DNA from: JAVBOW01 sp031550615 | Lineage (GTDB): Bacteria > Bacteroidota > Bacteroidia > Bacteroidales > Rikenellaceae | DNA: 10,108 nt | Assembly (NCBI GenBank): GCA_031550615.1 | Contig: JAVBOL010000014.1 | Location: 1 to 10,108, forward strand | Reading direction: 5' to 3' | Part shown: positions 1 to 7,536 of the stretch, piece after piece | How positions within the stretch are numbered: position 1 is the stretch's first letter | Layout of the letters: every line of letters starts with the position of its first letter | Translations under genes and position numbers: made by a program | The notes under the pieces: generated by a model | Seen by the model: only the letters and a program-made list of their open reading frames with translations | Told to the model about the DNA's origin: nothing | The model's database searches: none

Positions 1-1290
1 TTCTCGCTGAGCGAAGTGCAGTCGCAGGCCATCATAGACATGCGTCTGCGTGCGCTGACGGGCCTGGAGAGGGGCAAGATACAGGCGGAATTCGACGAAC
101 TGTGCAAGCGCATCGCCTACTTCAACGACGTGCTCGCTTCGGAAGCCATGCAGATGCAGATCGTCAGGGACGAGCTGATCGAGATAAAGGAGAAATACGG
201 CGACGAGCGCCGCACCGAAGTGGTTTTCAGCGCCGAGGAGTTCAACCCCGAGGATTTCTACGCCGACGACGAGATGGTGATAACCATTTCGCACATGGGC
301 TACATCAAGCGCACACCGCTGGCCGAATACCGCAAGCAGAACCGCGGCGGGGTGGGGGCCAAGGGCAGCGCCACGCGCGACGAGGACTTCATCGAGCACA
401 TGTACGTGACCACGATGCACAACTGGATGCTCTTCTTTACGGAGAAGGGACGTTGCTTCTGGTTGAAAGTATACGCGCTGCCCGAGGGCACGCGCACCTC
501 TAAGGGACGCGCGATCCAGAACGTGATCCAGATCGAGCCCGACGACAAGGTGAGGGCCTATATCAACGTGCGCCGCCTCGACGACCAGGAGTATATCGAC
601 AACAACTTCATCATCATGTGCACCCGCGAGGGTATCGTCAAGAAGACGAAGCTGGAAGCATATTCGCGTCCCCGCTCGAACGGCGTGAACGCCATTACGA
701 TCCACGAGGGCGACCAGCTGCTCGACGCCATACTCACCAGCGGCAACGCCGAGGTGATGCTGGCGGCCAACGGCGGCAAGGCGATACGCTTCAACGAGAA
801 TACCGTCAGGGCGATAGGCCGCACCGGTGCCGGCGTGAAGGGCATCAACCTCGATGCGGGCGACCACGTGGTGGGCATGGTATGCGTCGAGCCGGACAGC
901 GGCAATGACATACTGGTGCTGTCCGAGAACGGCTACGGCAAGCGTACCGACCTTGACGAATACCGCGTCACGAACCGCAGCGGCAAGGGCGTCAAGACGA
1001 TCCAGGTGACCGAAAAGACCGGCAAACTGATCTCTATACAGGCCGTTACGGACGAGAACGACCTGATGATAATCAACCGCAGCGGCCTTACCATCCGCAC
1101 AGGCGTGTCGGAGATACGACTTGCGGGACGTGCCACGCAGGGCGTGAGGATCATCAACCTGCGCGGGGATGACAAGATCGCTTCGGTGATCGCGGTGCCG
1201 GGCGCCGGCGAAGACGAAGAAACGGTCGAGGGCGCAGTGGCGGACCAGAGCTCTGAGCCGACCCAGGAACAGACACAGGCAACGGAATAA
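1..1290 (+). CDS. gyrA: DNA gyrase subunit A, C-terminal part (5' end outside window)
   Basis: GyrA is the DNA cleavage and rejoining subunit of gyrase (GyrA2B2), which introduces negative supercoils using ATP. The frame is open from base 1, so this is the last ~430 residues of a protein usually about 800-870 aa; the catalytic tyrosine and winged-helix domain lie upstream. The first ~45 residues (SEVQSQAIIDMRLRALTGLE) are the end of the breakage-reunion domain and its coiled coil. The rest is the C-terminal DNA-wrapping beta-pinwheel: I count six blade-like repeats, with cores QNRGGVG (337-357, the GyrA box), GTRTSKGRAI, PRSNGVNAI, GRTGAGVKGI, NRSGKGVKTI and GRATQGVRII. The GyrA box separates it from ParC, though it differs from the classical QRRGGKG at two positions. 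The protein ends in an acidic Glu/Gln/Thr-rich tail. Truncation is due only to the window edge. Confidence 0.97.
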   Translation, partial: FSLSEVQSQAIIDMRLRALTGLERGKIQAEFDELCKRIAYFNDVLASEAMQMQIVRDELIEIKEKYGDERRTEVVFSAEEFNPEDFYADDEMVITISHMGYIKRTPLAEYRKQNRGGVGAKGSATRDEDFIEHMYVTTMHNWMLFFTEKGRCFWLKVYALPEGTRTSKGRAIQNVIQIEPDDKVRAYINVRRLDDQEYIDNNFIIMCTREGIVKKTKLEAYSRPRSNGVNAITIHEGDQLLDAILTSGNAEVMLAANGGKAIRFNENTVRAIGRTGAGVKGINLDAGDHVVGMVCVEPDSGNDILVLSENGYGKRTDLDEYRVTNRSGKGVKTIQVTEKTGKLISIQAVTDENDLMIINRSGLTIRTGVSEIRLAGRATQGVRIINLRGDDKIASVIAVPGAGEDEETVEGAVADQSSEPTQEQTQATE

Positions 1291-1311
1291 CAACCTTAAA
1301 AACTTAACGAT

Positions 1312-2631
1312 ATGAAAAGGATCCTTTTAGCAGCAGCCATCCTCGCAGTAGGATTTTCGCCCGCTATCGCACAGGTCAAGGTCGACGTGGACGGCCTTAA
1401 ATCGAAGATAGCCAAGTCGGACGCCGACATAGCCAACCCCAAGAAGAACGCCAAGGCGGCCACGTGGCTCGACCGCGGTAAAACGATGCTCGAAGTCGCC
1501 GCCGCCCCCTCGACGGGCGCTTACACAGGCATGGACGAGAAATCAGCGCAGATGATGTTCGGCAAACCCGTAGGCGAGGTCAAGACCCAGAAGGTCGGCG
1601 ACCAGACCTACCGCGTGCGCAGCTACGAGAACCTGAGGGCCTACTACCAGAAAGACGGAGATGTTTACAAGATGAAATTCTGGGTACCCACCCTTGAGAT
1701 CACCGCCGACCCGATAGCCAAAGCCGGCGAGGCCTACCTGAAAGCCTACTCGCTCGACGCCGGCACGGCGGCCAAGGTGAAAGAGGGGCTCAACAAAGCC
1801 TCCAACGAATACAAACAGGCCGCTTCGAACGACATAGCGCTGGAGAACTACAAGGCCGCCGCAGCCAAATTCGCCGCGTCTTCGGACCTCCAGTCCGCTG
1901 CACCGCTTAACTATACCGACACGCTGGTGGTCTTCAACGCAGGTTTCCTCTACGTCGCTTCGAATGAGTTCGAAAAGGGAGAGAAGTACCTGCTCAAGGC
2001 CCTCGAGGTGGGTTACTATGCCGACGGCGACACCTACTACTACCTCTACCATTGCTACAATGGCCTGAAGGAGATCGCCAAAGCCAAGGACATCCTGATG
2101 CAGGGCCTTGCCAAATTCCCCGAAAACTCGAAGATCGTCGAGGGTTTGCTGGTGGTTTACACCCAGGGCGAGGGCGATCCCAAGGATATCATTCCCGTGG
2201 TACAGGCCTCTATCGAGAAAGATCCCAAGAACCCATCGCTCTATTCGGGCCTGGGCTTGATCTATGACAAGCTGGGTGATTCGGACAAGGCCATCGAGGC
2301 TTTTGCACAGGCCGCCCAGCTGCTGCCCAAGGATTACAGCGCCAATTTCAACCTCGGTCTGCTCTACATCAAAAAGGGCGACAAGCTCAACGCCGAGTTC
2401 AACAAGAACGTCTACCACACCCGCGAGGAGTATGAGGCCGAGCTGGCCAAAGTGAACAAGGTTTACGCCGAGTCGCTGCCCGCGCTCGAAAAGGCGCTCA
2501 GCCTCAAGCCTGGCGACCCCGCGGCCATCGAACTGCTGAAAAACCTCTCGATCCGTCTGCGCGACATGCCCGGCGGCCAGGAGAGGGCCGACAAGTACAA
2601 GGCGATGTATGACGCGCTGCCCCAGCAGTAA
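1312..2631 (+). CDS. Secreted tetratricopeptide-repeat protein
   Basis: A 439-aa protein that starts with a clear Sec signal peptide: Lys2-Arg3, a hydrophobic core of Leu/Ala/Ile, and a likely signal peptidase I site A-I-A|Q after residue 20. There is no lipobox cysteine, so it is probably soluble in the periplasm. Residues ~21-200 are Lys/Ala-rich and helical and resemble no enzyme I recognise. From ~200 to the end there are TPR-type helix pairs, the clearest around residues 310-341 (SGLGLIYDKLGDSDKAIEAF), with others around 206-236 and 389-402. TPRs are protein-binding scaffolds; the partner is unknown. It begins 21 bp after the gyrA stop and may be co-transcribed. A TPR protein directly behind gyrA is, from memory, a recurring arrangement in Bacteroidales. 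The start is supported by the signal peptide; the upstream bases are A/T-rich with no Shine-Dalgarno. Specific function unknown. Confidence 0.88.
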   Translation: MKRILLAAAILAVGFSPAIAQVKVDVDGLKSKIAKSDADIANPKKNAKAATWLDRGKTMLEVAAAPSTGAYTGMDEKSAQMMFGKPVGEVKTQKVGDQTYRVRSYENLRAYYQKDGDVYKMKFWVPTLEITADPIAKAGEAYLKAYSLDAGTAAKVKEGLNKASNEYKQAASNDIALENYKAAAAKFAASSDLQSAAPLNYTDTLVVFNAGFLYVASNEFEKGEKYLLKALEVGYYADGDTYYYLYHCYNGLKEIAKAKDILMQGLAKFPENSKIVEGLLVVYTQGEGDPKDIIPVVQASIEKDPKNPSLYSGLGLIYDKLGDSDKAIEAFAQAAQLLPKDYSANFNLGLLYIKKGDKLNAEFNKNVYHTREEYEAELAKVNKVYAESLPALEKALSLKPGDPAAIELLKNLSIRLRDMPGGQERADKYKAMYDALPQQ

Positions 2632-2646
2632 ACTTAAGTAGATATA

Positions 2647-2687
2647 TGCATTAATGGCCTGGGGTTTGCACTCCAGGCCAATGTGCA
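2647..2687 (+). other. Inverted repeat / hairpin in the leader before sufB
   Basis: GGCCTGG (2656-2662) and CCAGGCC (2673-2679) form a perfect 7-bp stem, extended by T2655-A2680, around a 10-nt loop. Beyond a short imperfect stretch, TGCA (2647-2650) and TGCA (2684-2687) pair again. It lies 15 bp after the stop of the TPR gene. No T-run follows the 3' arm, so it is not a classical intrinsic terminator. It could be a weak terminator or processing site closing the gyrA-TPR unit, a structure in the suf leader mRNA, or a DNA operator for a dimeric regulator. I could not find a convincing TTTG/TAnnTTTG promoter in the 95-bp gap 2632-2726. Confidence 0.5.
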
Positions 2688-2726
2688 CCTATGACCGGGA
2701 GATTTTTCCCGCCCCTGCAGCAACCT

Positions 2727-4175
2727 ATGGATCATCAAAGCGACAATATCATCGATCAGGTCACGGGCCAGGACTACCAGTACGGCTTCGTGACCGACGT
2801 TGAAACCGACACCATCCCGCGCGGCCTCGATGAGGGGGTGGTGCGCCTGATATCGGAGAAAAAAGGCGAACCCGAGTGGATGCTCGCCCGCCGCCTGAAG
2901 GCTTTCGAGTATTGGAAGACGCTCGAAATGCCCACTTGGGCGCACCTTGACATCCCGACTATCGACTACCAGGACATAATTTACTACGCCGCGCCGCGTA
3001 CCGCCCCCAAGTACCAGAGCATGGACGAGGTCGACCCCGAGTTGAAAGCCACTTTCGAAAAACTCGGCGTGCCTCTGGAGGAGCAGATGGCGCTGGCCGG
3101 CGTGGCCGTGGACGCCGTGATGGACTCGGTGTCGGTCAAAACGACATTCCGCGACACTCTCTCCGAGCTGGGCATCATCTTCTGTTCGATGAGCGAGGCG
3201 GTGAAGGATTACCCGGAATTGATACAGAAATACCTGGGCAGCGTCGTGCCCCACACCGATAACTTCTTCGCGGCATTGAACGCGGCGGTCTTTTCCGACG
3301 GCTCGTTTTGCTATATCCCGCCCGGGGTGCGCTGCCCGATGGAGTTGAGCACCTATTTTCGCATCAACGCCGCGGGAACGGGGCAATTCGAGCGCACGCT
3401 GATCGTGGCCGACCAGGGGGCTTACGTGAGCTACCTCGAAGGGTGCACCGCGCCCCGCCGCGACGAGAACCAGCTGCATGCCGCCGTGGTCGAGATCGTG
3501 GTGATGAAAGACGCCGAGGTTAAATATTCCACGGTGCAGAACTGGTATCCAGGCGATAAGAACGGCGTGGGCGGGGTATATAACTTCGTGACCAAGAGGG
3601 GTATATGTAAGGGTGATAACTCCCGCCTCTCATGGACGCAGGTCGAAACCGGATCGGCGATCACGTGGAAATACCCGAGCTGCATACTGGCCGGCGACAA
3701 TTCGTCGGGCGAATTTTACTCGGTCGCGCTGACCAATAACCACCAACAGGCCGACACGGGCACCAAAATGATACATCTGGGGCGCAACACCCGCAGCCGC
3801 ATAGTGTCCAAGGGCATCTCTGCCGGGCAGAGCCAGAACAGCTACCGCGGCCTGGTCAAAGTGGCGCGCAAGGCCGAGGGGGCGCGCAACCACTCGCAAT
3901 GCGACTCGCTGCTGATCGGCGAGAGGTGTGGTGCGCACACCTTCCCCTACGTCGAGGTCGAGAACCCCGGCGCGATGGTCGAGCACGAGGCCACGACCTC
4001 GAAGATCAGCGACGAACAGCTGCTCTCCTGCCGCCAGAGGGGTCTTTCGACCGAGGACGCCGTGGGGCTGATCGTCAACGGCTACGCCCGTGAGGTGCTG
4101 GGCAAACTGCCTATGGAATTTGCCGTCGAGGCGCAAAAACTGCTTTCGATAAGCCTCGAAGGCTCTGTGGGTTAA
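2727..4175 (+). CDS. sufB: Fe-S cluster assembly scaffold protein SufB
   Basis: SufB is the main scaffold subunit of the cytosolic SufBC2D complex, receiving sulfur from SufS and hosting nascent Fe-S cluster assembly. The 482-aa product has the family hallmarks: YGFVTDVETDTIPRGL near the N terminus, the beta-helix core with YLEGCTAP (Cys240), QCDSLLIG (Cys392), VEHEATTSKIS (Glu421), and the ending LLSISLEGSVG. Cys392 and Glu421 match the spacing of E. coli Cys405 and Glu434, residues reported as essential for assembly. Start choice: the frame is open to an ATG at 2691, which would add 12 residues (MTGRFFPPLQQP) unlike SufB; that codon sits 3 bp after the hairpin at 2647-2687, so I prefer 2727, though neither start has a Shine-Dalgarno. 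sufC follows after 113 bp holding an inverted repeat. No frameshift or missing key residue. Confidence 0.96.
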   Translation: MDHQSDNIIDQVTGQDYQYGFVTDVETDTIPRGLDEGVVRLISEKKGEPEWMLARRLKAFEYWKTLEMPTWAHLDIPTIDYQDIIYYAAPRTAPKYQSMDEVDPELKATFEKLGVPLEEQMALAGVAVDAVMDSVSVKTTFRDTLSELGIIFCSMSEAVKDYPELIQKYLGSVVPHTDNFFAALNAAVFSDGSFCYIPPGVRCPMELSTYFRINAAGTGQFERTLIVADQGAYVSYLEGCTAPRRDENQLHAAVVEIVVMKDAEVKYSTVQNWYPGDKNGVGGVYNFVTKRGICKGDNSRLSWTQVETGSAITWKYPSCILAGDNSSGEFYSVALTNNHQQADTGTKMIHLGRNTRSRIVSKGISAGQSQNSYRGLVKVARKAEGARNHSQCDSLLIGERCGAHTFPYVEVENPGAMVEHEATTSKISDEQLLSCRQRGLSTEDAVGLIVNGYAREVLGKLPMEFAVEAQKLLSISLEGSVG

Positions 4176-4177
4176 TT

Positions 4178-4282
4178 AAATTATGAATTAAGAATTATGA
4201 ATTATGAATCGTGGATGCCAATAAGGTCTTCTGTCCGAAGCCGTGTTTAATTCATGATTCATAATTCATAATTCATAATTTT
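4178..4282 (+). repeat. AT-rich inverted repeat of 7-bp units between sufB and sufC
   Basis: The 113-bp gap holds heptamers AATTATG at 4179, 4186 (variant AATTAAG), 4193 and 4200, facing heptamers ATTCATG at 4250 and ATTCATA at 4257, 4264 and 4271. The inner arms, 4192-4210 and 4256-4274, are perfectly complementary over 19 bp around a 45-nt loop; the left arm carries one extra heptamer. The loop contains a small CTTC/GAAG hairpin (centre about 4230). The block is strikingly AT-rich against GC-rich flanking genes. It starts just after the sufB stop and ends 6 bp before the sufC ATG. It could be a MITE-like insertion or an intergenic palindromic repeat family; in RNA it would form a long stem within the suf message. 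No coding capacity seen. Confidence 0.85.
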
Positions 4283-4288
4283 AGCGAA

Positions 4289-5038
4289 ATGAATTTACTT
4301 GAAGTCAAGGACCTGCACGCCGAAGTTGCAGGTAAAGAGATACTTCGCGGCATCAACTTCACGGTGCGCGCGGGTGAGGTGCACGCCATAATGGGGCCCA
4401 ACGGCTCGGGCAAGAGCACATTCGCCTCGGTGCTGGCCGGAAACGAAAAATTCGACGTTACGGCGGGCTCGGTTACCTTTTGTGGCCGCGACCTGCTGTC
4501 GATGCCCATCGAGGAGCGCGCCCGCGCGGGATTTTTCCTCGGATTCCAGTATCCGGTCGAGATCCCGGGCGTCACGATGGCCAACTTCATGAAGGCGGCG
4601 GTGAACGAGCGCCGCAAATACCAGGGCCTCGAACCGCTCACGGCAGCCGAATTCCTGCGCACGATGCGCGAGAAGGGGGCGATAGTGGAACTCGACAGCA
4701 AGCTCACCGGCCGCGCGGTCAACGAGGGCTTTTCAGGCGGAGAGAAGAAGAAGAACGAGATCTTCCAGATGGCGATGCTCTCTCCCACACTCTCCTTCCT
4801 GGACGAAACTGACAGCGGACTGGACATCGACGCGCTGCGCATCGTGGGCAACGGGGTGATGAAACTGCGCCGCGAGGACAACGCGACGGTGGTCATAACG
4901 CACTACCAGAGGTTGTTGGATTATATCGTGCCCGATTTCGTGCACGTGCTCTATAATGGGCAGATCATACATTCGGGCGGACGCGACCTCGCCCTTAAAC
5001 TCGAACAGCAGGGCTACGACTGGCTCATCAACGGATAA
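4289..5038 (+). CDS. sufC: Fe-S cluster assembly ATPase SufC
   Basis: SufC is the ABC-type ATPase of the SufBC2D scaffold; its ATP-driven dimerisation reshapes SufB-SufD so that iron and sulfide can be assembled. It is cytosolic and not a transporter. The 249-aa protein is full length for the family (about 250 aa). Visible motifs: Walker A GPNGSGKST (36-44), Q-loop LGFQYPVEIPG (Gln87), ABC signature FSGGEKKKNE (148-157), Walker B with Asp172-Glu173 in FLDETDSGLDIDAL, and H-loop His205 in VVITHYQR. ETDSGLDIDAL is a SufC-specific form of the D-loop. The ATG at 4289 gives the standard N terminus and lies just downstream of the inverted repeat. Its stop overlaps the sufD start by one base (TAATG), suggesting translational coupling. 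Confidence 0.97.
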   Translation: MNLLEVKDLHAEVAGKEILRGINFTVRAGEVHAIMGPNGSGKSTFASVLAGNEKFDVTAGSVTFCGRDLLSMPIEERARAGFFLGFQYPVEIPGVTMANFMKAAVNERRKYQGLEPLTAAEFLRTMREKGAIVELDSKLTGRAVNEGFSGGEKKKNEIFQMAMLSPTLSFLDETDSGLDIDALRIVGNGVMKLRREDNATVVITHYQRLLDYIVPDFVHVLYNGQIIHSGGRDLALKLEQQGYDWLING

Positions 5039-6315
5039 TGGCACGCAGCACATCACAACGACTGGTGGAGCTTTACCTCTCCAACCTCGACCTTGCGGGC
5101 GAGGGGATGCCCGCGGCCATAAACCGCCTCCGCGGCGGCTGGGCCGAGCAGTTGCGCCTGACGGGACTGCCCGGCAAGAAGGACGAGCGCTACCACCTTT
5201 TCGACGTAGACGCCCTTTACGGGGGCGACTGGGAATATTATTTCACCCCGCCCGCCGGGACAGCGCCCGAAACGGTGTGCGGCGGCGAGGTCGCGCCCGG
5301 CGCGGCACAGATAACCATCCTGCGCGGCTTCGTGCAGGGCACGGGCGTGGATTTGGGCGACGGCGCATGGTGCGGCAGCCTACGCGAAGCTGGCGGATCG
5401 CCTGTGGCCGGGCATTATGGCACGGTGGCCGGGGATGCGCTTGCGGGACTTAACGGAATGTTCGCGCAGGACTGTGCGGTGGTCTACCTGCCCGCCGGGA
5501 CAGCGCCCGACCGCCCTGTGGTCGTCGATTGCATATATCCCGACGGTGAACCCACGGCATGCTTCCCGCGCATTTTAGTCGTGGTGGAGCAGGGTGCGAA
5601 AGCCGAGATCGTCGTGGCGCACCGCTGTGCCAAGGGCGCGGAGTGCCTGGTAAACGCCGTCACAGAGATAGTCATGGCGCAGGGCGCCGAGGTGGCTTTA
5701 AGCGAAATATCGTGCGTAGGCGTAGGATCGACGCTGCTTTCCGGCACTTGGGTGCGGCAGCAAGGCGGCTCTGAGTTGAGCGCCGTGGCCGTTTCGCCCG
5801 GCGAGGGATGCGTGCGCACCTCGCTGCGCTCGGATCTGCTCGGCGAGGGCGCTTCGCTGCGTTTCGACGGCCTCTACCTGGCCGGGGCGGACGAACGCAA
5901 GGCTTTCGACGTGAAGGTCGAGCACCGCGCCGCAGGATGCCACAGCGACCAGAGCATCAAGGGTATAGTCTCCGCCGACGGCATTGGATCATTTACTGGT
6001 CGCGTGCTGGTGGCAAAGGGTGCGCAACAGACCGTTGCGATGCAAAACAGCCGCAATATACAGCTCTCGCCCTCGGCGAAGATATTCACCCGTCCGCAAC
6101 TCGAAATCTATGCCGACGATGTGAAGTGCAGCCACGGCGCGACCGTCGGCCAGTTGGACGATCAGGAGGTCTACTACATGCGCCAGAGGGGTATCGATTT
6201 GCCCACGGCGCGCCGCATGCAGCTGGAGGGCTTCGTGGGCGACGTGACCGCGCATATCGGCGTGGGACGCGCGATGATCGAGGCCATAGTCGCCGAAAGG
6301 CTCGAAAAACTTTAG
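5038..6315 (+). CDS. sufD: Fe-S cluster assembly protein SufD
   Basis: SufD is the SufB paralogue that pairs with it in SufBC2D and is needed for iron acquisition and cluster formation in that complex. The 425-aa protein is of normal length. The N-terminal ~110 residues are poorly conserved helices; the middle is the beta-helix; the C-terminal part carries the most conserved motif VKCSHGATVG (Cys364, His366), equivalent to the E. coli Cys358/His360 region at the SufB-SufD interface, followed by YYMRQRGID and the closing helices that bind SufC. The start overlaps the sufC stop by one base, and sufS begins 3 bp after its TAG stop. A 21-bp exact direct repeat inside the gene (5250-5270, 5490-5510) encodes the segment PAGTAP twice. 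SufD is more divergent than SufB or SufC, but the motif and its place make the call secure. Confidence 0.95.
   Translation: MARSTSQRLVELYLSNLDLAGEGMPAAINRLRGGWAEQLRLTGLPGKKDERYHLFDVDALYGGDWEYYFTPPAGTAPETVCGGEVAPGAAQITILRGFVQGTGVDLGDGAWCGSLREAGGSPVAGHYGTVAGDALAGLNGMFAQDCAVVYLPAGTAPDRPVVVDCIYPDGEPTACFPRILVVVEQGAKAEIVVAHRCAKGAECLVNAVTEIVMAQGAEVALSEISCVGVGSTLLSGTWVRQQGGSELSAVAVSPGEGCVRTSLRSDLLGEGASLRFDGLYLAGADERKAFDVKVEHRAAGCHSDQSIKGIVSADGIGSFTGRVLVAKGAQQTVAMQNSRNIQLSPSAKIFTRPQLEIYADDVKCSHGATVGQLDDQEVYYMRQRGIDLPTARRMQLEGFVGDVTAHIGVGRAMIEAIVAERLEKL
5250..5510 (+). repeat. Exact 21-bp direct repeat inside sufD
   Basis: The same 21 bases occur at 5250-5270 and 5490-5510, exactly 240 bp apart and therefore in the same reading frame. 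Both copies encode PAGTAP followed by Glu or Asp. The flanks differ immediately outside. The second copy falls where SufB/SufD proteins usually have a Val-Tyr-(Val/Leu)-Pro strand; the first lies in the divergent N-terminal domain. It may be a small gene-conversion trace or chance reuse of favoured codons. Confidence 0.75.
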
Positions 6316-6318
6316 GAT

Positions 6319-7536
6319 ATGCTGGACGTAGATAAGATACGGGAGGATTTCCCGATACTCGCCCGCCAGGTGCACGGTAAGCCGCTGGTCTATCTGGACA
6401 GTGGGGCCACGGCGCAGAAACCGCGCGCGGTGATCGAGTCTATGGACCGTATCCTGCTGACCGCGAACGCCAACATACACCGCGGGGTGCATTTTTTGAG
6501 CGAGTGTTCGACGGAAGGGTACGAGGCCGCCCGCGAAACGGTGCGCGCCTTTATCGGCGCGGCTTCGCGAGAAGAAGTGGTCTTCACGGCCGGGGCCACG
6601 GCGGGGATCAACACGGTGGCTTACAGCTTCTCGGAACGCTATTTCACCTCAGGCGACAACGTGGTGGTCACCGAAATGGAACACCACTCGAATATCGTGC
6701 CCTGGCAGTTGGTATGCGCCCGCAAAGGAGTGGAGGTAAGGGTGTTGCCGGTGGATGACGATGGCCGCCTGATGACAGAGAAACTGACCGAATTGGTCGA
6801 TTCGCGCACCCGCATCGTGGCCGTCACACAGGCCTCGAACGTACTCGGCACGTGCCCCGACCTCAAACCCATCATCGACCTCGCGCATGCCCGGGGGGCC
6901 GCGGTCATGGTCGACGGATGCCAGGGCGTGGTGCACGGCGGGGTCGACGTGGCGGCGCTGGATTGCGACTTCTACGCCTTCTCGGGACATAAATTATACG
7001 GCCCGACCGGCATCGGCGTGCTCTACGCCAAACGGCGCTGGCTGGAAGAGATGCCCCCCTTCATGGGTGGCGGCGACATGGTCGGCACGGTGAGTTTTAA
7101 GGGCACGACCTGGGCGGAGTTGCCCCTTAAATTCGAGGCCGGCACGGCCAACTACGTCGGAGCGATAGGGCTTGCGGAGGCGATAAAATATGTTGGGGGG
7201 CTGCCCTCCGATCAGGTGGCCGCCCACGAGAGAGCGCTTTTGCAACGCGCCACCGAGGGCTTGCAGTCATTGCCCGGGGTGCGCATCTATGGCACTCAAC
7301 CGGGAAAATGCAGTATAGTTTCATTTCGCGCCGACGGGACGCACCCGCTCGATATAGGCATGATACTCGATAAATTAGGCATCGCGATACGCACCGGCAC
7401 CCACTGCGCCGAGCCCCTGATGACGCGCTTCGGCGTGCAGGGCATGTGCCGCGCATCGCTGGCCATGTATAACACGGCGCAGGAGGTCGACGCATTGGTT
7501 GCGGGGGTCGGGCGCGCCTTAAAAATGCTGCGCTGA
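6319..7536 (+). CDS. sufS: Cysteine desulfurase SufS (group II, PLP-dependent)
   Basis: SufS converts L-cysteine to L-alanine and holds the sulfur as a persulfide on its active-site cysteine, for delivery to SufB, usually through SufE or SufU. The 405-aa protein is a fold-type I aminotransferase-like enzyme of normal length. Key residues: His122-His123 in EHHSNIVPWQ (cofactor stacking region), Asp and Gln in VDGCQGVVHG, the PLP lysine Lys225 in SGHKLYGPTG, and catalytic Cys363 in RTGTHCAEPLM. These line up with E. coli SufS His123, Lys226 and Cys364. The RTGxHC context and short loop mark group II (SufS/CsdA) rather than IscS. The ATG is 3 bp after the sufD stop, and its TGA overlaps the ATG of tmk. 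No SufE or SufU gene lies in the window. Confidence 0.96.
   Translation: MLDVDKIREDFPILARQVHGKPLVYLDSGATAQKPRAVIESMDRILLTANANIHRGVHFLSECSTEGYEAARETVRAFIGAASREEVVFTAGATAGINTVAYSFSERYFTSGDNVVVTEMEHHSNIVPWQLVCARKGVEVRVLPVDDDGRLMTEKLTELVDSRTRIVAVTQASNVLGTCPDLKPIIDLAHARGAAVMVDGCQGVVHGGVDVAALDCDFYAFSGHKLYGPTGIGVLYAKRRWLEEMPPFMGGGDMVGTVSFKGTTWAELPLKFEAGTANYVGAIGLAEAIKYVGGLPSDQVAAHERALLQRATEGLQSLPGVRIYGTQPGKCSIVSFRADGTHPLDIGMILDKLGIAIRTGTHCAEPLMTRFGVQGMCRASLAMYNTAQEVDALVAGVGRALKMLR

Noticed and set aside
1..1290. ParC instead of GyrA
   Set aside because: The GyrA box and six pinwheel repeats favour GyrA; ParC usually has a degenerate box and fewer blades.
1543..2688. A 381-codon open frame on the minus strand opposite the TPR gene
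   Set aside because: It lies wholly antisense to a well-supported gene, has a low-complexity Val/Leu/Gly-rich product with no recognisable domain, and is the expected shadow of GC-rich codon usage.
2691..2726. Longer SufB N terminus starting at 2691
   Set aside because: The 12 extra residues do not look like SufB, and the start codon lies only 3 bp from the 2647-2687 hairpin. It remains possible, as no ribosome-binding site decides the matter.
2634..4136. Other long minus-strand frames opposite sufB (2634-3479, 3630-4136)
   Set aside because: Their His/Arg/Val-rich products match no family, and the + strand carries an intact SufB with all key residues.
4178..4282. CRISPR array or riboswitch
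   Set aside because: The repeats are 7-bp units without spacers and are arranged as an inverted pair; no known riboswitch core is recognisable.
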